Position numbers and translations under genes: made by a program | From: Stephanodiscus triporus | Lineage: Eukaryota > Bacillariophyta > Thalassiosirophyceae > Thalassiosirales > Thalassiosiraceae | DNA: 11,901 nucleotides | Assembly (NCBI GenBank): GCA_036939755.1 | Contig: JALLAZ010000807.1 | Location: 1 to 11,901 of the forward strand | Direction: 5' to 3' | The notes under the pieces: model-generated | The model's input: the letters and a program-made list of their open reading frames with translations, nothing else | Told to the model about the DNA's origin: nothing | The model's database searches: none | In this document: positions 9,173-11,901 of the stretch, one piece after another | How positions within the stretch are numbered: the first letter of the stretch is position 1 | How the letters are laid out: the number at the start of each line of letters is the position of its first letter

Positions 9173-9298
9173 TCGCCGTGATGATGATTTGATTATTGGG
9201 TCTGATGCAAAATGAGGAGTTTGTCAGCGGATTTGGAATCGACACCATCGATAAATGATGTTAGAGACGTACCAAATATTCTGTCATCTATTAATCAC
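9173..9298. other. short shared 3' region between lipase and NTAQ1
   Basis: Only 126 bp separate the stop codons of the convergent lipase and NTAQ1 genes. It contains a short sequence (9232-9249) that matches the end of the lipase coding region (9149-9166) at 15 of 18 positions. It has no recognised poly(A) signal or RNA gene. Confidence 0.5.
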
Positions 9299-10147
9299 TC
9301 AGCGAAACCTAGCATAGAATTGATCTAGGGAATAAACCTTCCCCCACCTCTCTTCAAAGTCGCTAACATTATTTTGTTCAGCGGATGACTCGCATCCATT
9401 GTCGGACATGCTAATGTACATCTGTAGATTGGACCCTTTGTTTATGTCGCCACGGCGATCATCCTCGGCAAACGACAGACCATTCATGATAGGTTCGTAG
9501 TGAGGCGGCGGGGACGACCACCTCCCGTTCTTGAACATATGCATCCTGTCTGAGTAGAAATACTTCAAGTACTGACGGGCGGGCACCACCCGAAAATAGG
9601 GCATGATCGAGGAGGGCGCGCGATCGCACCCGTCATCGCTCCTCATTGCGTGGGGGAATGATCCTTCGAGGTATAATTTCAGCGGACACGGGTAGCTCAG
9701 ACGGGTGTCGACGTCGAGGACCTCCGTCGTCCCTGCCGACGCCGTCGATTCCGCGGGTGACGACGACGACGACAACGACGACGACGTCCCCTCCTCGACG
9801 ACCTCCCTGATCACGACGACGTGGTAATCCCAGCAGACGTAGCCGTCCTCAGACCGGGCCGCGCGCTGCATGCGGAACGGGCAGCATCGCGCGTCGTTCG
9901 AGACGAACACGACGTGGTAGCGGTAGCGGCGCCGCCCGCGTTCGTCGTAGTCGCCATCATCATTGTTATCATCGCGGCGATCTGCCGATGACCACCTCCC
10001 GCGTCGGAGGTGACGATACGCCAGACGCCACGCGTTCTCCTCGCAGTAGCACGGAACGCGCAGGTCGAGGTCGGTGGCCGTTTGGTCGGCGGTTGCCTCG
10101 GCGGTTTGGGGAGGCGACGGAGGCGGGGGGAATGAGGTGGAGCTCAT
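9299..10147 (-). CDS. NTAQ1: protein N-terminal glutamine amidohydrolase
   Basis: This intronless gene encodes 282 residues. NTAQ1 converts an N-terminal Gln of a protein to Glu, making it a substrate for arginylation and the Arg/N-degron route of proteolysis; it works in cytosol and nucleus. The Cys-His-Asp triad is visible as Cys35 in CYCEEN, His109 in WDYHVV and Asp145, the first Asp of DVDT. Other family landmarks are VVFVSND, YPCPLKLYLEGSF, FRVVPARQYLKYFYSDRMHM, WSSPPPHYEPI and WGKVYSLDQFYARF. The ATG at 10147 is chosen because it leaves a short Pro/Thr-rich lead of about 33 residues before the catalytic Cys, as in the family. An in-frame ATG at 10261 would add 38 residues. Compared with the roughly 205-residue human enzyme, it carries an acidic/basic insert (about 53-75) and a Ser-rich insert (about 118-142). 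Both sit in the GC-rich part of the gene. Confidence 0.93.
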   Translation of the reverse strand: MSSTSFPPPPSPPQTAEATADQTATDLDLRVPCYCEENAWRLAYRHLRRGRWSSADRRDDNNDDGDYDERGRRRYRYHVVFVSNDARCCPFRMQRAARSEDGYVCWDYHVVVIREVVEEGTSSSLSSSSSPAESTASAGTTEVLDVDTRLSYPCPLKLYLEGSFPHAMRSDDGCDRAPSSIMPYFRVVPARQYLKYFYSDRMHMFKNGRWSSPPPHYEPIMNGLSFAEDDRRGDINKGSNLQMYISMSDNGCESSAEQNNVSDFEERWGKVYSLDQFYARFR

Positions 10148-10355
10148 CCCTCGGAGCAGAACATGACCTGTGGACTTGTGAGCGAGGAAGAAATATCGGC
10201 CAAATATCACGGGAACACAATGGGGCAGTTCAGGCTGTGATTTTTTTTCCACCACCACCATCCCCCCATCCGCCTGCTGGCCTGTCCGTGCTCCACACAC
10301 AAACAGAAAACAAACCCCACTCCTTCTCTCGCCACTTTTACTTCAGCTAAAAAAC
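10148..10355. promoter_or_regulatory. divergent intergenic region, likely two-way promoter
   Basis: The 208 bp lie between the NTAQ1 start (10147, minus) and the start of the lysine-rich protein (10356, plus). The plus strand has a T-run followed by CCACCACCACCAT-type C/A-rich sequence (about 10240-10275) and a pyrimidine-rich stretch (10321-10346) just before the downstream ATG. If NTAQ1 instead starts at 10261, only 94 bp remain. No TATA box was assigned. Confidence 0.5.
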
Positions 10356-11198
10356 ATGGGAAAGAAGAAGGCAAATGCGGCCAAGAAGAAGCAGGTGGCC
10401 AAGACGAACAGACTGTCGTCGGCATACGGTGTATCGGTGCTGAAAGGGGGAACCATATCACGAAACAATGGGGTCATCGATACAAAATCTACTTTACTTG
10501 CCGACAGCAGCTCACACGCGAAGAATCCACATGAGACTTCTACCAACGGTGAAGGAAAAGCCAAGAATACAGCGTTGACTTGTTATGATCGAAATAGCTC
10601 CGAAATGTTACTGTCAACACGGGAGATTTCGGGCCATCGACCGCGGGTCAGTCACGTCGAAAATGATGAATTTCAGCGCCTGTATGCTTCGTTGGAGGAA
10701 CGTTCTCTCGCATTGCAAGCACGAAAAGATGAACAGCGCCGAAGCAAAAAAGTACGAATGCAGCAACAGAAAAAAGGGTGGGGGAAATTTGAACGACCTT
10801 CAGCAACTATCTTCGCTGAAGCCACGCTAACTCTTGCACCCAAAACTACCCAGGAGTTAGTGGATGATGCCACCAATCGAGTAGCCCAGGGAATGATTGA
10901 GATAGGTCAGCGTACAACTAATGCGTTAGATGCATCAGCCATGCCAGGGCAGAGTAGTCTCGCAGCAGCAGCTGGTCTCGATTGGAAACTGCGAGTATCT
11001 AGCATGACAGACCAAGCGAACGTACCCCAAAATAATTCATATGCCGCGTTGGACATTGAGAGTGACAGCGATAATGACTGGGCGGAGGCGGAGAATAAGC
11101 CAAAATTGATATTCGAGCCAGCATCTTTTTCGTTTCGGCCGTCTGTAACTCCATTGACATTATCACACAGTGCCGATGATATAAACCCTGATCTGTAG
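10356..11198 (+). CDS. lysine-rich protein with central coiled coil, function unknown
   Basis: An intronless frame of 280 residues starts at an ATG in favourable context (AAAACATGG). I do not recognise the family. The N-terminus is strongly basic (GKKKANAAKKKQ), which could act as a nuclear or nucleolar signal or bind RNA. Residues about 105-140 are charged and helical (DEFQRLYASLEERSLALQ, then KDEQRRSKK and a QQQKK run), compatible with a coiled coil. A less biased segment (about 140-185, KFERPSATIFAEATLTL and TTQELVDDATNRVAQGM) is the best candidate for a conserved core. A short acidic patch (ALDIESDSDNDWAEAE) and a Ser/Pro-rich tail follow. It has no signal peptide or membrane span. The acidic SDSDND type of patch and basic ends are common in nuclear and ribosome-assembly proteins, but that is only an impression. 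Confidence 0.8.
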   Translation: MGKKKANAAKKKQVAKTNRLSSAYGVSVLKGGTISRNNGVIDTKSTLLADSSSHAKNPHETSTNGEGKAKNTALTCYDRNSSEMLLSTREISGHRPRVSHVENDEFQRLYASLEERSLALQARKDEQRRSKKVRMQQQKKGWGKFERPSATIFAEATLTLAPKTTQELVDDATNRVAQGMIEIGQRTTNALDASAMPGQSSLAAAAGLDWKLRVSSMTDQANVPQNNSYAALDIESDSDNDWAEAENKPKLIFEPASFSFRPSVTPLTLSHSADDINPDL

Positions 11199-11761
11199 AA
11201 ATCATATGGTACCTCAAAATCTATTCAAGTTTGGATCAACTCTGAGCTAAGTATAGAATTGTTTTCACTCAATATTGTAATTCTATAAAGTAAGATCCAG
11301 TCTTAGAATGATGGGATTAAAAACATAACATACATGTTCTAGAAAAACATGGACAACATAATAGTAATAATGATAGACTCCCTATCGTACAACTTTTAAT
11401 CTTTTTCACCTCGACCAAATAGAAGCATGCCAGGCCAGGGGGTTGTTGAGTCACAATCATGTGCATGATATTAAAAAGATATCCAAAAAGATTTCTCTTT
11501 CTTAACCCCTTTCACAATCACAAGGACTGCACTGGTAGGTGCAGGTGCTGCTGTCTTTGCTCCAGATTTGTCCGTTGCACCATGGGATATTTTACTTTTT
11601 TGGCGGGCACCTTGCACTTGCAAGTTTGTTGCCAGGGCTCAATCTACCAGGGTGTGCACTTATGATGGGCATTATCCTCCCCTTCCCTTCTAAGTTAAAC
11701 TTGTGTATCCAGGTATGATGGCCAACAGATTCATCCAGACTGAGGTCAATGCACCTGCCTA

Positions 11762-11820
11762 TCATTATTATTATCTTCTACTCTACATACCAAATAATAA
11801 ATAATAATAAAAAAATAATG
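11762..11820. repeat. ATT/AAT microsatellite pair
   Basis: A TTA/ATT run (about 11763-11775) is followed about 15 bp later by AAATAATAAATAATAATAA-type repeats (about 11790-11820). Because the two runs are complementary they could pair as an AT-only hairpin. The region is otherwise simple sequence. Confidence 0.7.
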
Positions 11821-11852
11821 GTATTGTACCGCGTAGTAGTATGGCACTAAGG

Positions 11853-11901
11853 GCCTGTCCACAGGCATCGTTTTTTTCGTACCCTCATACCCCGCTGGGG
11901 T
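11853..11901. repeat. hairpin-rich sequence at the right edge
   Basis: GCCTGT-CC-ACAGGC (11853-11866) is a perfect 6-bp stem. It is followed by a T-run (11870-11878) and then ACCCC-GCT-GGGGT (11889-11901), a perfect 5-bp stem touching the window end. Read in reverse complement, this edge resembles the left edge of the window (about 25-68), so it may be part of a dispersed repeat. Confidence 0.45.

Larger units (their letters stand above)
11199..11901. other. gene-free right flank
   Basis: After the lysine-rich protein gene the sequence is AT-rich and I see no supportable gene. The longest frames (about 68 codons on plus at 11459 and about 55 on minus across the same bases) lack motifs. It includes small palindromes at 11456-11469 (ATCATGTGCATGAT) and 11611-11624 (CTTGCACTTGCAAG), AT-rich triplet repeats at about 11762-11820, and hairpin-forming sequence at the extreme right end. 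Confidence 0.6.

Noticed and set aside
9988..10350. Plus-strand frame of about 120 codons opposite the start of NTAQ1
   Set aside because: It is Arg/Gly/Pro-rich antisense of a GC-rich coding region, with no independent support.
11459..11665. Small frames on both strands in the right flank
   Set aside because: Both are short, Cys-rich or Ala/Lys-rich by composition, and lack any motif or splice-compatible partner.
1..11901. CRISPR arrays, tRNA or rRNA genes, bacterial operons or defence islands
   Set aside because: No regular repeat-spacer pattern, T-arm-like sequence or ribosomal core was seen, and the spliced genes show that the window is eukaryotic.

Overview
The window looks like nuclear DNA of a photosynthetic stramenopile, most likely a centric diatom. 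Five protein genes are packed closely, three carry short GT-AG introns of 70-158 nt, and one predicted protein opens with a signal peptide ending in Ala followed by Phe (NA|FIPSH), the typical diatom or red-lineage plastid pre-sequence. I cannot name the species.

Layout. Positions 1-521 hold no gene. Positions 522 to about 2620 (minus strand) carry a decayed, 5'-truncated Penelope-like retroelement: a reverse transcriptase domain followed by a GIY-YIG endonuclease module, broken by a stop codon and two frame changes. From 2910 to 11198 five cellular genes alternate strictly in strand. They are a TTC4/Cns1-type Hsp90 co-chaperone (+, three exons), a short protein with a predicted plastid-targeting pre-sequence and no function I recognise (-, two exons), an sn-1-specific diacylglycerol lipase with four membrane segments (+, five exons), an N-terminal glutamine amidohydrolase NTAQ1 (-, intronless) and a lysine-rich protein of unknown function (+, intronless). 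Positions 11199-11901 hold no gene and become AT-rich, then end in short hairpin-forming sequence.

The genes form convergent and divergent pairs with 126-296 bp between them, so the 208-bp and 296-bp divergent gaps may act as two-way promoters and the 126-bp and 229-bp convergent gaps as shared 3' regions. The genes do not form an obvious pathway: protein folding, plastid biology, lipid signalling and the Arg/N-degron route are all represented. I read this as an ordinary diatom gene neighbourhood beside a transposon relic, not as a dedicated new system.

The points most worth a second look are the unusual Penelope-like RT (YRDD catalytic motif), a sharp GC-rich patch across the lipase exons and the 5' two thirds of NTAQ1, acidic and serine-rich inserts in both of those enzymes, and the conserved-looking but unassigned plastid protein. 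Splice sites were chosen by reading frame, GT-AG borders and continuity of recognisable protein motifs. All three spliced reading frames close without remainder.
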